This document shows positions 24,165 through 34,869 of a stretch of DNA of 64,000 nt, piece after piece; the stretch's first letter is position 1; every line of letters starts with the position of its first letter. The notes under the pieces were generated by a model. The model searched no databases. It had not been told where the DNA came from and worked only from the letters and a program-made list of their open reading frames with translations. Source of the stretch: Lepidurus packardi. Lineage: Eukaryota > Arthropoda > Branchiopoda > Notostraca > Triopsidae. The translations under genes and the position numbers were made by a program. Location: NCBI GenBank assembly GCA_023053545.1, contig JAKZAN010000002.1:12830790-12894789 (forward strand), given 5' to 3'.

Positions 24165-26780
24165 TAATTAGATGTTGCTGAGGAATCTTTCAATGCATGT
24201 TTAATGAAACTTTGTTCTTAAAAATGGGTCCATTTTAGCGTTCAATTGTGGTCAGATTCTTTCAAAGTCGTCGAGAAAATATTGGCGATATTAGAAATTA
24301 TTAGACACTATTATGGTCGCTAAGATTCTTTCGATTATGTTGCTCAATGTTTGGAGTAAATAGCAACTGCAAATTAGATTATCTTCCACTTTCAGTGATT
24401 AACGAACCTACACATTGTAATTGCCCGTACTAGAGAACGCAACGTATCGAATCGACAGTTAAGAATGATTTCCTAGTCCGGAATTTTTAACATTCGTTAG
24501 TACGAATGTTCTTGAACTAATCCAGTTCAATGCATTTCTTTTAAATACGGCTTGTAGACTGTACTCCTTCCTGAAAGTTTACTCCTTCCTGAAAAGGGTT
24601 CGGAGTGAGGAATGGGGTAAAAGTACTTATTGTAATAATATATCGATTAGTAGTTAATGGAGGAATATTGTAATTAATTTAAGAAAATAATTAATTTAAA
24701 ATACAGAAATTAAGTCGATAGAACAACTTTCATTTACAAGAACCTTTCATTTGCAAATTGGCAGCAGTATAAATCAAAACTTCAATTAATGTGATCTATG
24801 TTGCTGTCATGTTTTTAAAAAAATAATTGTCTTTTCCCTTAAATCATTCACAGTAAGTTGAACTTACCAGACTTCTAATTTAAACCCAAACATAGTAGAT
24901 TTCCCCAAATTCCAAATTTATGGGTTCACAAAAAGGCAAATACGCATACCGAATCGTTTCTGCATGAATATCGCTTACATTACTGTCACTCGACTTAAAT
25001 TTCTAAATCTTTTAGCATTTCAGAATCGCTGAACGCCCATGCGAGGCCAAGGTACTGTCCTGTACACATGCCTGGGGCTATCCCAGTCAATCTTTAGCCC
25101 CTTTTTTCTTCTCATGATGCCGAAAACCCCAATCTCAATGCCAAGTGCAAACTCGCTCCAATTTCGAGTCCAAAATAAGTGAAAAAGGGAGCCCAACATG
25201 CGAATGAAAATGGTAATTGGTGCTGTTTAAACTCAAAACATCCTTCTGGGCTTTACACAATTCTGCAAAAAATAAACAGAAAATAAGAAAAAGATAAAGG
25301 AGATCCATTTTTTGTAGCTCACACATAAATACCGTAACCAAACCTAAATTCGGTTGCCAACGAAACCCACGTGGCCTGTTTTCCTTTACTCGTCCTTTTG
25401 CCTAAACGAACCCCTCGCTTTTGCCTCAAGTGCTTTTTCTACTAATCTATTGTACTTATTCCATACATAGAGAGCCTATAGTACTTCCTAAACGGTACAG
25501 ACCTGCAAAATTTACGAGGGATTCCCTTAACCTAACGGATCTCACTTCGCAAACTAAAAAGCATTTGACTGATTTAGAAACCAATAAAATTCAATTGCAA
25601 ACGCATTGAATTCTAGTCCTTATCTAATCAGAATTCAATCAGAATTCAATCAGAAATACAGAAAGTTCCAATCAGAAAGTTCCAAAATTCAATCAGAATT
25701 GTTAGAATTTAAATACGAATGGTAACATAAGTTAAAACGTAAAGAATCACCGGTTTGTTTACAGCCAACGGTGCATTCAGCGTTTAATATTTGCGAGGAA
25801 GTAACACATGACTTACCATATAGGTTAAGCCAACCTTCGACACGACACGGAAATCCTGGGTTGCGTATCCGATTGCGACGATTGAACGGCAACAAACTAT
25901 TCGCGTTCACACCCATAGCTCCCAAGTTCAAGGGGGGGGGGGGATAAATATACTAATAATAAAAAGTGGGGAAAATCACACTTTGCTTCAGAAACACCAG
26001 TAAGATCACTAGGAAACGTGGCTGAAGGGACACACTAGAGCGTCCAAGGTGAACGCATACCTGTCGGTCTCACAATACCACTTGGAGCGTCAAAAGAATA
26101 GATTTAGCCCCGACACTGACACATACCACGACAAGAAACGGTTCCCGGCGAGCAACTGGCGGGCTTTGCATGTGGCTACCTCATCAGAACACAAAAACCC
26201 GCGCCAAGACTCCGCCTGCGCGAAGGAAAAGCTAAAAAGGAACGACCCTAACGGTATTTTGGAACACTTAACTGATTCAGAGACACCTAGGAGCCATTTT
26301 AGACACTAAACTATGCAAAACCTGGTTAATTCAGGTGCTTTTTACCTGCACTCATGAGTATGAGCCTGAGTAGCGTGGAAATTCCAACTGGGAATGGAAA
26401 TGACTGTTTGTTTTGGCTAATTATTGTTTTTTTGCTAAATTGTCAAGGCAATACTTGAAATTAGCTAATTATTGAACTATAGTTTCCTATAGTTTAATGT
26501 TATTCTAACCATTTGAAACTATTTAAGAAAATACTTGAAATTATTTAAGAAAATGGAATCATAGCTTTGAAAAATATGATGAAAATTTGACCACTAGGTG
26601 GCGGGAGTTCACGCTTTCATGCCTTTCAACACGTTCTCCGGATTTAGTTACATACGTACGTAAAGGGTCAAACATGACACTAGTGTGTCACTGGCCAACA
26701 ATGAATTCTTCTTTTTTCAGCTAGCGGAGTGAAAGAAAATGCAAATTTTAGCGACTCTCATCAACGAAAATTGATGAGAA
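24165..26780. other. Gene-free stretch
   Basis: Mostly unique-looking AT-rich sequence, with small caatcagaatt repeats near 25620-25700. Frames at 25421-25609 (plus), 25689-25931 (minus, several Cys) and 26049-26309 (plus) show no recognisable family or splice support. Confidence 0.4.
25135..25305 (-). CDS. Possible short secreted peptide or first exon
   Basis: From an internal ATG near 25305 the minus strand encodes about 56 residues. It starts MDLLYLFLIFCLFFAELCKA, which looks like a good signal peptide with a cleavage site near CKA. A short tail with an N-S-T glycosylation sequon and one Cys follows, then a stop. It could be a small secreted peptide, the first exon of a larger gene or a chance frame. 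I recognise no family, and no TATA box sits at the expected distance. Confidence 0.22.
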   Translation of the reverse strand, partial: DLLYLFLIFCLFFAELCKAQKDVLSLNSTNYHFHSHVGLPFSLILDSKLERVCTWH

Positions 26781-26787
26781 TCGTGAA

Positions 26788-26880
26788 GCTAACCTAATCT
26801 AACCTAACCTAAGCTAACCTAATCAAACCTAAACTAACCTAACCTAACCTATCCTAACTTAACGTAACCTAAACTAATGT
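26788..26880. repeat. Degenerate interstitial (CCTAA)n telomere-like tract
   Basis: About 90 bases of cctaacctaa with variant units (ctaatctaac, ccaaactaac, cttaacgtaac). CCTAA is the complement of TTAGG, the ancestral arthropod telomere unit. The interruptions show an old interstitial tract and not a live chromosome end. Confidence 0.65.
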
Positions 26881-27109
26881 ATTTACAATCCAACTACCAA
26901 TTCGGGTAACACCCGTTTGTCATTCGTTTTCCGAGAACGTTTTGAAACCATAATACACACTAGTGTCATTTTTATCTCGGATTTCCGAAACTGGAGAACC
27001 TGTTGATGCCTTTTATGGGTTTTTAAAGGGTTTAATTTCTATATGAATTTAGAAACCAGAGAATTTGGGGTTAAGATGTTCAAAAATTACATATGCTATT
27101 AAAGTGATA

Positions 27110-27415
27110 GGATAAATAGACCTTTCCGATCGAAAAGCAGCAAGCTGCAAGAGGGAATAGGGCGAGTGAGGCTTTTAAAGCGCGTATCTGCGATGAAAAT
27201 GATTTGCGCTGGTTCTAAAAGGTTCTAAAAGCCAGTGTGCTGATGAGAACCGCTCAGTAGCTGATAAATAGACCTTTCCGATCGAAAGCCAGCAAGCTAA
27301 AAGAGGGAATAGAGCGGGTGAGGCTTTTAAAGCGCATATCTTGAATGAAAATGGAAGTTTATGTGGGTTTGGTTGGTACAATTTTGAACTAAATGATATG
27401 GGCTGGTTCGATAAG
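27110..27415. repeat. ~153-bp direct duplication
   Basis: The word gataaatagacctttccgat at 27110 recurs at 27263 with shared downstream words (gaggcttttaaagcgc). No gene seen. Confidence 0.8.
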
Positions 27416-27419
27416 CTAA

Positions 27420-28720
27420 TATGTGCTACCACTCCGTAGCTGCGTTACGTAAAAGCGGATCGTGCTTCAAAAGAGCGATACATAGGATACATAACCATAT
27501 TATGTAGGTTTATATACTCAAAAGTGATTAATCAACGGAATACCTATCTTGGGGAAAAGCAGCAGGGGCTTTCCCTTTGCAGATTACTAGCGTTAGCTGC
27601 TGCAGTCCTATTCGCTGCTATAGAAGGTATATTGCCCAGGTCCATATCTGTTCTGGCAAGTGTTCGATCCAATGCTGCGGGGTCAAAACCCGGTAAGTTT
27701 CTCCAATATTCAAGATTTGAGATGCCCAGAACTGGCAAAAAAGGAAAAAGGAGTTAGTTATGTGTCAACGACATTATTATAATTAGATAAAAGTTCCGAA
27801 GTCTTGAGGATACACCGTATATGCCGTATGTAGCGGGCTAAATCATACCCCGTATTTCAAACTTGTCATCTGGTTCGTAAAAGTGCCGTATCTGCCCAAT
27901 CTTATTGTGGAACACCTAGATTATATATAGATCTTGCAGAAAAATAAGATTTTACTTGAAGTAACAGTAATATTTGGACCGATGATCACGGATAACACTC
28001 ATACGCAAAATTGCCAGCCAACTTTTACAGCTTAAATTCCGTCGCCTTGATGGTCAAGGGAGAGTAGAGGGAGGAAGAGCCACTAGGCCTGGGGCTCATT
28101 GCTGTGGGCACCACTCCGTGGGGAATGCACTAGCAGCGCCACCCGATTTGGTCCCCAAAACAACCTACGGTATGCAATCCAGTAGCTTACGTTATTGTCA
28201 CTTAATAAACGTAATGCCATACTCTATTGTCGCGTAAAAACTACGGAGCGCATGGGATCAACTAACATAAACTATTAGAGTCCATATTTCGTTATTGCCA
28301 CTTAAAAAGCAAACGGCAAAATATTATTGGCACGTAAGATCTACGGGTCCACGACAAATGTGACAACAGTGAAAAAGGATTTTAGTAAGTGAAAACGAAA
28401 TTACTTTGAAGGTTTTTATGGACCGATCCGTTTAACACACAGACAAAGGTAACTAGCACACCTTCTATTAGGCTTAATCTGAAATCTGTAGTTAAGAGGC
28501 ACAACATTCATCACCTGGCCATTGTGTATTTGAAAGCCTAAGGATTGAGTATGATTTTTCATAACAAGCGTGCCTCAATTCCCCATGGCCTTAAAAGAAA
28601 GCACAGGAAAGCGATTTCTAGCCCAGAAATGGAGAACAAACTTCATCACACATTCACAGAAGTATAGAAAAGTCCATATTTCTTATCTCTATTGTATTAC
28701 AGTAAAAGGAGTACCAGTTT
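27420..28720. other. Gene-free stretch downstream of the GT49 gene
   Basis: Open frames of 64 and 77 aa overlap each other on opposite strands at 27524-27757 with no support. The last few hundred bases are presumably 3' UTR or intergenic sequence of the minus-strand glycosyltransferase. Confidence 0.4.
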
Positions 28721-28727
28721 TTTTATT

Positions 28728-31700
28728 TTATGTGTAGCAGGTATGGTTAGTTGAGTAGCGTTCTGACAAGTCTTGGATAAAGTCCCTAAACAAGAGTGAG
28801 TTGTGACGTAATTCCTTAAGTTTGGAGAGGTGAAATCCCCTATGTTCCTTGAACCCATCATGGACTAAGAACGCGTTGTCCAGTACTGTAAATTTGTAGC
28901 CAGCAATATGGATTTCACATACCTGCGAATAGAAAAGTGATACTATCAGAAGTTACCAAGACAGGATAGTTAAGAAAAGATAGTTATTAAGACTTCGCTT
29001 CAGGTACCTGACTGATACGGTTGTAGCCATATTGCAAAAACCGCTCGTCGTACATTGGCGCATCGTTCTTTGCAACAAAGAAGGGTTCATACTTAGCTTT
29101 CCATTGGATGTCATACGATGCGTTGACATCCTTCGTGAAGGCTGGTATTACTGTCTCCCAGTATCTGTATCTAGTTTGAAACTGTTAAAACATCACAAAA
29201 ATGTGAATTAAGATTTCTACGTACAGTATTTAAAGTAAAGCTTTCAGTTGGCAACAATTTTGGATGTTCAGAGTTAGCAAACGTATTAGATTCGGGGAAT
29301 AATTGTAAACTTTATTGCATAAATTAGAAATAAGTACTTGGAAAATAATATTGAATTATTAAAGTCACTTCATTACACTCACTTGCTCAATCACACTCAC
29401 TCACTTAGGCTAAGTAAATTTCAAACTTAAAAATACTACAAAATAAAATAAAATTGTAAAAAGCGTAAATTCAAGAGTACTATAAAGAACAAATAACATA
29501 CTTTAAGGAACAATGTGGCATTGTTCCACATTGTTCCAAGACCTTAATATAAACGTTAATTGTTTAGCATGCGTGTTGCTATATATTCAAAAGAAACAAA
29601 CTATCTCGCCAGCTGGCGAGTTGAAACACTTGACAAAAACAATTACTCAATCTTGCTATCTTATTATCTATTACAATCTTTTGCTATATATTCAAAAGAA
29701 ACAAACTATCTAGCTGACGAGTTGAAACAATTGACAAAAACAATTACTGAATCTTGCTATCTTATTATCTATTACGATCTTTTGCTATATATTCAAAAGA
29801 AACAAACTATTTAGCTGGCGAGTTGAAACAATTGACAAAAACAATTACTGAATCTTGCTATCTTATTATCTATTACGATCTTTTGCTATATATTCAAAAG
29901 AAACAAACTATTTAGCTGGCGAGTTGAAACAATTGACAAAAACAATTACTGAATCTTGCTATCTTATTATCTATTACGATCTTTTGCTATATATTCAAAA
30001 GAAACAAACTATTTAGCTGACGAGTTGAAACAATTGACAAAAACAATTACTGAATCTTGCTATCTTATTATCTATTACGATCTTTTGCTATATATTCAAA
30101 AGAAACAAACTATTTAGCTGGCGAGTTGAAACAATTGACAAAAACAATTACTGAATCTTGCTATCTTATTATCTATTACGATCTTTTGCTATATATTCAA
30201 AAGAAACAAACTATCTAGCTGGCGAGTTGAAACAATTGACAAAAACAATTACTCAATCTTGCTATTTTATTATCTATTACGATCTTTTGCTATATATTCA
30301 AAAGAAACAAACTATCTAGCTGGCGAGTTGAAACAATTGACAAAAACAATTACTCAATCTTGCTATCTTATTATCTATTGCAATCTTTTGCTATATATTG
30401 AAAAGAAACAAACTATTTAGCTGACGAGTTGAAACAATTGACAAAAACAATTACTGAATCTTGCTATCTTATTATCTATTACGATCTTTTGCTATATATT
30501 CAAAAGAAACAAACTATTTAGCTGGCGAGTTGAAACAATTGACAAAAACAATTACTCAATCTTGCTATCTTATTATCTATTACAATCTTTTGCTATATAT
30601 TGAAAAGAAACAAACTATCTAGCTGACGAGTTGAAACAATTGACAAAAACAATTACTCAATCTTGCTATCTTATTATCTATTACGATCTTTTGCTATATA
30701 TTCAAAAGAAACAAACTATTTAGCTGGCGAGTTGAAACAATTGACAAAAACAATTACTCAATCTTGCTATCTTATTATCTATTACGATATTTTGCTATAT
30801 ATTGAAAAGAAACAAACTATTTAGCTGACGAGTTGAAACAATTGACAAAAACAATTACTCAATCTTGCTATCTTATTATCTATTACAATCTTTTGCTATA
30901 TATTGAAAAGAAACAAACTATCTAGCTGACGAGTTGAAACAATTGACAAAAACAATTACTCAATCTTGCTATCTTATTATCTATTACGATCTTTTGCTAT
31001 ATATTCAAAAGAAACAAACTATTTAGCTGGCGAGTTGAAACAATTGACAAAAACAATTACTCAATCTTGCTATCTTATTATCTATTACGATATTTTGCTA
31101 TATATTGAAAAGAAACAAACTATTTAGCTGACGAGTTGAAACAATTGACAAAAACAATTACTCAATCTTGCTATCTTATTATCTATTACAATCTTTTGCT
31201 ATATATTGAAAAGAAACAAACTATCTAGCTGACGAGTTGAAACAATTGACAAAAACAATTACTCAATCTTGCTATCTTATTATCTATTGCAATCTTTTGC
31301 TATATATTGAAAAGAAACAAATTATCTAACTGGCGAGTTGAAACAATTGACAAAAACAATTACTAAATCTTGCTATCTTATTATCTATTACAATCTTGTT
31401 ATCTATTATCTATCAATCTTGTTATCTATTGCTTTAATTGTTTTAATTCTAGCTTCCTTGTTTTAATTACCTGGCAGAGGGGATCTATTTTAAAATAGAA
31501 GGGTTGAGCCTTCTGCTGCTCTATATTTAGGAGCAATTCCCTTTTATTACGCGGCGTTGGGTATCCTTCCTTTAGCTCATAGACGGGTAGGATGTAAACC
31601 CGTTTGTCTCCATGGAAATTGTCTGAGCTCGAAAATTTTCGGAAAGCTTCGGGGAAACCCGTGGAGGGTAACAAGTCAATGTCGATATTAAGAACGTATT

Positions 31701-32261
31701 CCGTGAGGACTGCCCTTCTGGCAGTGTTCCGCATAAGGTTAACTGGATAAGGTGTCTTTGAGTTGTAGTTACGCGTCTTGCTCCGGTTAAACACGTCGGC
31801 TACGTAGGCGCAAGGGTTCAGAGGGGGAGAGTGCGATTCATAGGGAAGGTATGGTATAGAAACTACGTTGGAAACTGGCGTAGGATAGGCGACATGGAAG
31901 CTGACCTGTAGCTTGACTTTGGAGTGGCAGTGGCGTAAGCTGATGATCAGTTGAACTGCTTCAAAGACGTTGTTAGCATCCGTTCCGAAGACGGCAACGG
32001 ATATGGGGCCCTGAGAAGGTAGAAGTCGATTTTTCTTTATTTTTCTTCTTTTTTTTTTACAAATTGCACACAAAATGTTACGTTCCACTGCTGAGACATC
32101 TCGACAAGATGGTAAAGACCAGGTACCCCACTTTGTGTCGCGATTGTCACGTCAGAGCCCAGAGGGAAGCTTGGATTATCTGGGAACTTCTGGGAAGAAT
32201 AAGAGTCGCCGGAGGCTACGTACGAGGCCACTTGGTAGTTGCCCGAGGCATCCGATCGACT
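28728..32261 (-). CDS. GT49 glycosyltransferase (B4GAT1-like), 5' exon(s) missing
   Basis: Four exons were resolved, in coding order: 32261-32082, 32010-31471, 29181-29008 and 28922-28728 (ends TAA). All introns are GT-AG and phase 0. They give the last ~361 residues of a GT49 enzyme. The DxD metal/nucleotide-sugar motif is DIDLLP, about 140 residues into the visible part. Family features are the start of the catalytic domain (VTIATQSGVPGLYHL), the YPVNLMRN helix and the YEPFFVA...YDERFLQYGYNRISQ block near the C terminus. In vertebrates B4GAT1 is a Golgi type II enzyme that adds beta-1,4-glucuronate to xylose and primes matriglycan on alpha-dystroglycan. Arthropods have several GT49 paralogues of unproven specificity. 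The N-terminal cytoplasmic tail and transmembrane anchor are not in the visible exons. They may lie upstream, possibly beyond the retrotransposon at 33161. The acceptor of the first visible exon could be 32264 instead of 32261. Confidence 0.88.
29580..31430. repeat. 101-bp intronic minisatellite, about 18 copies
   Basis: The word ttgctatatattcaaaag recurs every 101 bases (29782, 29883, 29984, 30085 and onward). It fills most of the 2.3 kb intron between exons 31471-32010 and 29008-29181 of the GT49 gene. Some neighbouring variants (cagctgacgag or ctggcgag; ttcaaaag or ttgaaaag; cgatatt or caatctt) recur in the same order over about 300-base blocks, a sign of higher-order duplication. Confidence 0.95.
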
Positions 32262-32384
32262 CTGCTGGTTTATCACGGTAAGAGCCAAGAACATCTCTCT
32301 TTCCCATTCATTTTCCTGTTGACGCAAAACATGGATTGCTTAAACAACTTTGAGTACTTGGAGTACTTGAGCCAACGCGTGACA

Positions 32385-33155
32385 AGGACTCTGGACCCCG
32401 ATTAAAGGACGCCTAACCTAACGTAACCATATTTTTGAATACGGCTTAAGCACTTTCTAACCAGCTTCCTGCTTTACCAGCAGAAATTGACTTTAAGAAC
32501 ATTAGAATGACAGTAGGGCGAGTTTCGTACACATTACCGCCAGAATCTTAAGAAGAGATCTTAAGAAGATTATAACGCCATTAGGAGAAATTTCTATGCT
32601 TCACCATGAGAAATTGACTCTATGAGAATTATGATGCCAGTAGAATGAAATTCCTATACGTTACCAGCAGAAATTGGCCTTAACAGCATTTTAATGTCAT
32701 TAGGGCGAAATTCTACGCTTTAGCACGAGAAATTGACCTTAAAAATTGAAACTTAGAAATTGACCTTAGAAATTGACGAGAATTAACCATGTGACGTATT
32801 TTTGAATACGGCTTAAGCACTTTCTAACCACGCTGGCGCTTAACCAATGAGTAGAGACTTTCTGAAGTCGAAATTCTATTGGTCCCTTAAAAGATTATGG
32901 ATTAGGCGTCCTTCTGTCGGAGCTCGTCGTCCTTGTGTCGCGTTGCTTAGGTTGTGGGGTACTCTAGACAGTAATTCAGGTCCTTTTTCATTGTTGGTTG
33001 GTTGGACTGTTTTTAGTCAAAACTGTGCCATCTAACGTGCACATTATCGACTACTTCTGACCATTTAATATTTCTGATTTTTTTTTATAAAGATTATTTC
33101 TGAAACAAGCTTTCTATTGATCTTATAGGAAAAAAAATTACACCACTTCTATTAG
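32385..33155. repeat. Mosaic of satellite relics
   Basis: Contains a relic of the 92-bp satellite (aaggacgcctaacc near 32405) and two copies of atacggcttaagcactttct (about 32440 and 32810), shared with the 2 kb fold-back. Four or five decayed 60-bp monomers lie at 32470-32760. No GT49 exon was recognised here. Confidence 0.7.
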
Positions 33156-33160
33156 TCTGG

Positions 33161-33403
33161 TGTGGCGTGAGGCCCAGGAGATAGCCCGTAGCCATCCTTC
33201 CTCTGCGTACTTTCCTTTGTACTCTTTTCTCTTTCTCCTCTTTTTCCGTTTTTTACTCGTTGTTGACGGGTCGTTTTTTGTATGGTCGGTGGCGAGTGGT
33301 GCTTGTTTTGGCAGTCGGTCTTTGGTACGAACTCGAGAACAAACGGTGACTTTACTCTCTCCAAGCAAAGGGGTTTAGTAGATTAATTCGGCTACTTGCT
33401 ACA
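33161..33403 (+). repeat. 5' LTR
   Basis: 243 bases beginning tgtggcgtgaggcccagg and ending ggctacttgctaca. It differs from the 3' LTR by single substitutions at three sites only. The following bases (catttggtggcagcggtggg) should hold the primer-binding site, but I could not assign the tRNA. Confidence 0.95.
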
Positions 33404-33753
33404 CATTTGGTGGCAGCGGTGGGATCTGCGTTGCTGTCTATTGCACGCAGGCTGCATTTTTCGTGGAAAATTAGGCTGGTTGGTGAGTGGCTGCGATCTT
33501 TTAGGAGTGATAGGAGTCCTGGGTGTGGTCGCTGCACGGTCTTTTGAAAACGCGTACGAGGCGGGCCGCGGAGCGCCTTAAATTGCCTTGGTTACAGAGA
33601 CGCAGTTGACCTCAACCTGCCTATTACATCCGCGACGACCTTTGATTCCCCTTATTTTAAGCCAAAACCACCAGTCCTAAAAATCACCCGGTTCTTTCGG
33701 CCGGTTTTGATATTCCCTCGAACGGATTATCAACGTCGGCCCTGGTGCCTCAC

Positions 33754-34869
33754 ATGTATGGGGTAGATCTGGGTGACGCATCGAGTGACAGTTCCTGTCA
33801 AAGTGACGGTGACCCAGACACAACCAAAAGACGGGTTTCGGGAACCCTACTGAGGAGCGGCAGGTTGCTTCCTCGTACCCCCTCGACACTGCTTTGCCTT
33901 TCGTCCGACTCTTCCACGATGGCGAAGTCAGAAGAGTCAGGAGAGACGTCGCGGGCGATGGTGGCCATGATGGCTCAATTCCAGCAGTTCTTAGCCCAGC
34001 AGCAGACGCAACAGCACGCACCTACGCTTGCCCTCCCGGCATACAAGGGGGACGGCGATGTAGCAGGTTGGCTGCGCGACTTCGAACAGTTGGCCGGGCT
34101 TCAGGGATGGGACCCATCTACAAGGCTGCGGTTCGCGATATCGAAACTGAGCGGCGTTGCCCGTACGTGGCAAGACGTTGAAGGTAGCGGGCTGAAGGAT
34201 TGGGCAAAGTGGTGCCAGCGGCTCAAAGCTGTTTTTGGTCGAAGCCTCACTCTGGAGGAGTGGCTCCGCCAAGTACAGGAGAGGGTGCAGCAGCCTGGCG
34301 AACCTGTAATCCAGTACGTCCTGGAGAAGGCGGAGTTGTGCCGGCGATGCCCGCATGGTATTGTCGAGGCGGACATAATCCCTTACCTCATCCGGGGTCT
34401 TGTTTGTAGGCAATACGTCCCCGCATTGCTAGTGAACCCTCCAACGACTGTCGGGACGTTCATAGACGTGAACCAGCGGTTAGCGAGCGTAATGGCCTCA
34501 CCCGATGCTGAGGCGTTAGCAGGACACCTGTCGGCTACGTCCACTACCTCCTTGCCACCCACTTTTCTTCCTCCTGTCGCCACGAGGTCAGTGTTGGCGC
34601 TGGAATCGAGCTCTCCGCAGATTCCAGACCCCGTTAAGGAATTAACGGAAGCCATGACTCAGCTTTCAAATCAGCTGAGGCGCAATACTCCTCGTGAGGG
34701 CAGGGATCGCAGCACCGGCGATACTACGGAGACGGGGGAGGGAACAACGGGTCCCCGAAGACCACGGGAACAAATCCAATGCTATGGGTGTAAGGCGTTG
34801 GGCCACTTACGGCGGGACTGTCCAGCTAATGTCCCCAAGCCGTCGGGAAACGGGAGGGCCGCCCCGTAG
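33754..34869 (+). CDS. gag: Ty3/gypsy Gag polyprotein
   Basis: An intact ~371-residue frame from the ATG at 33754 to a TAG at 34867-34869. A later ATG near 33919 is an alternative start. The middle holds the retrotransposon Gag (capsid-like) region around AGWLRDFEQLAGLQGW and VFGRSLTLEEWL. The C terminus has a single CCHC zinc knuckle, C-Y-G-C-x4-H-x4-C, near residue 345, that would bind the RNA genome. The tail is rich in Arg, Thr and Gly. Gag assembles the cytoplasmic virus-like particle. The pol frame lies at -1 relative to gag and is open across the end of gag, consistent with -1 ribosomal frameshifting. No slippery site was confirmed. Confidence 0.9.
   Translation: MYGVDLGDASSDSSCQSDGDPDTTKRRVSGTLLRSGRLLPRTPSTLLCLSSDSSTMAKSEESGETSRAMVAMMAQFQQFLAQQQTQQHAPTLALPAYKGDGDVAGWLRDFEQLAGLQGWDPSTRLRFAISKLSGVARTWQDVEGSGLKDWAKWCQRLKAVFGRSLTLEEWLRQVQERVQQPGEPVIQYVLEKAELCRRCPHGIVEADIIPYLIRGLVCRQYVPALLVNPPTTVGTFIDVNQRLASVMASPDAEALAGHLSATSTTSLPPTFLPPVATRSVLALESSSPQIPDPVKELTEAMTQLSNQLRRNTPREGRDRSTGDTTETGEGTTGPRRPREQIQCYGCKALGHLRRDCPANVPKPSGNGRAAP

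Noticed and set aside
29580..31430. CRISPR-like regular repeats
   Set aside because: Monomers are contiguous 101-base units with no unique spacers, in a eukaryotic intron. This is a minisatellite.
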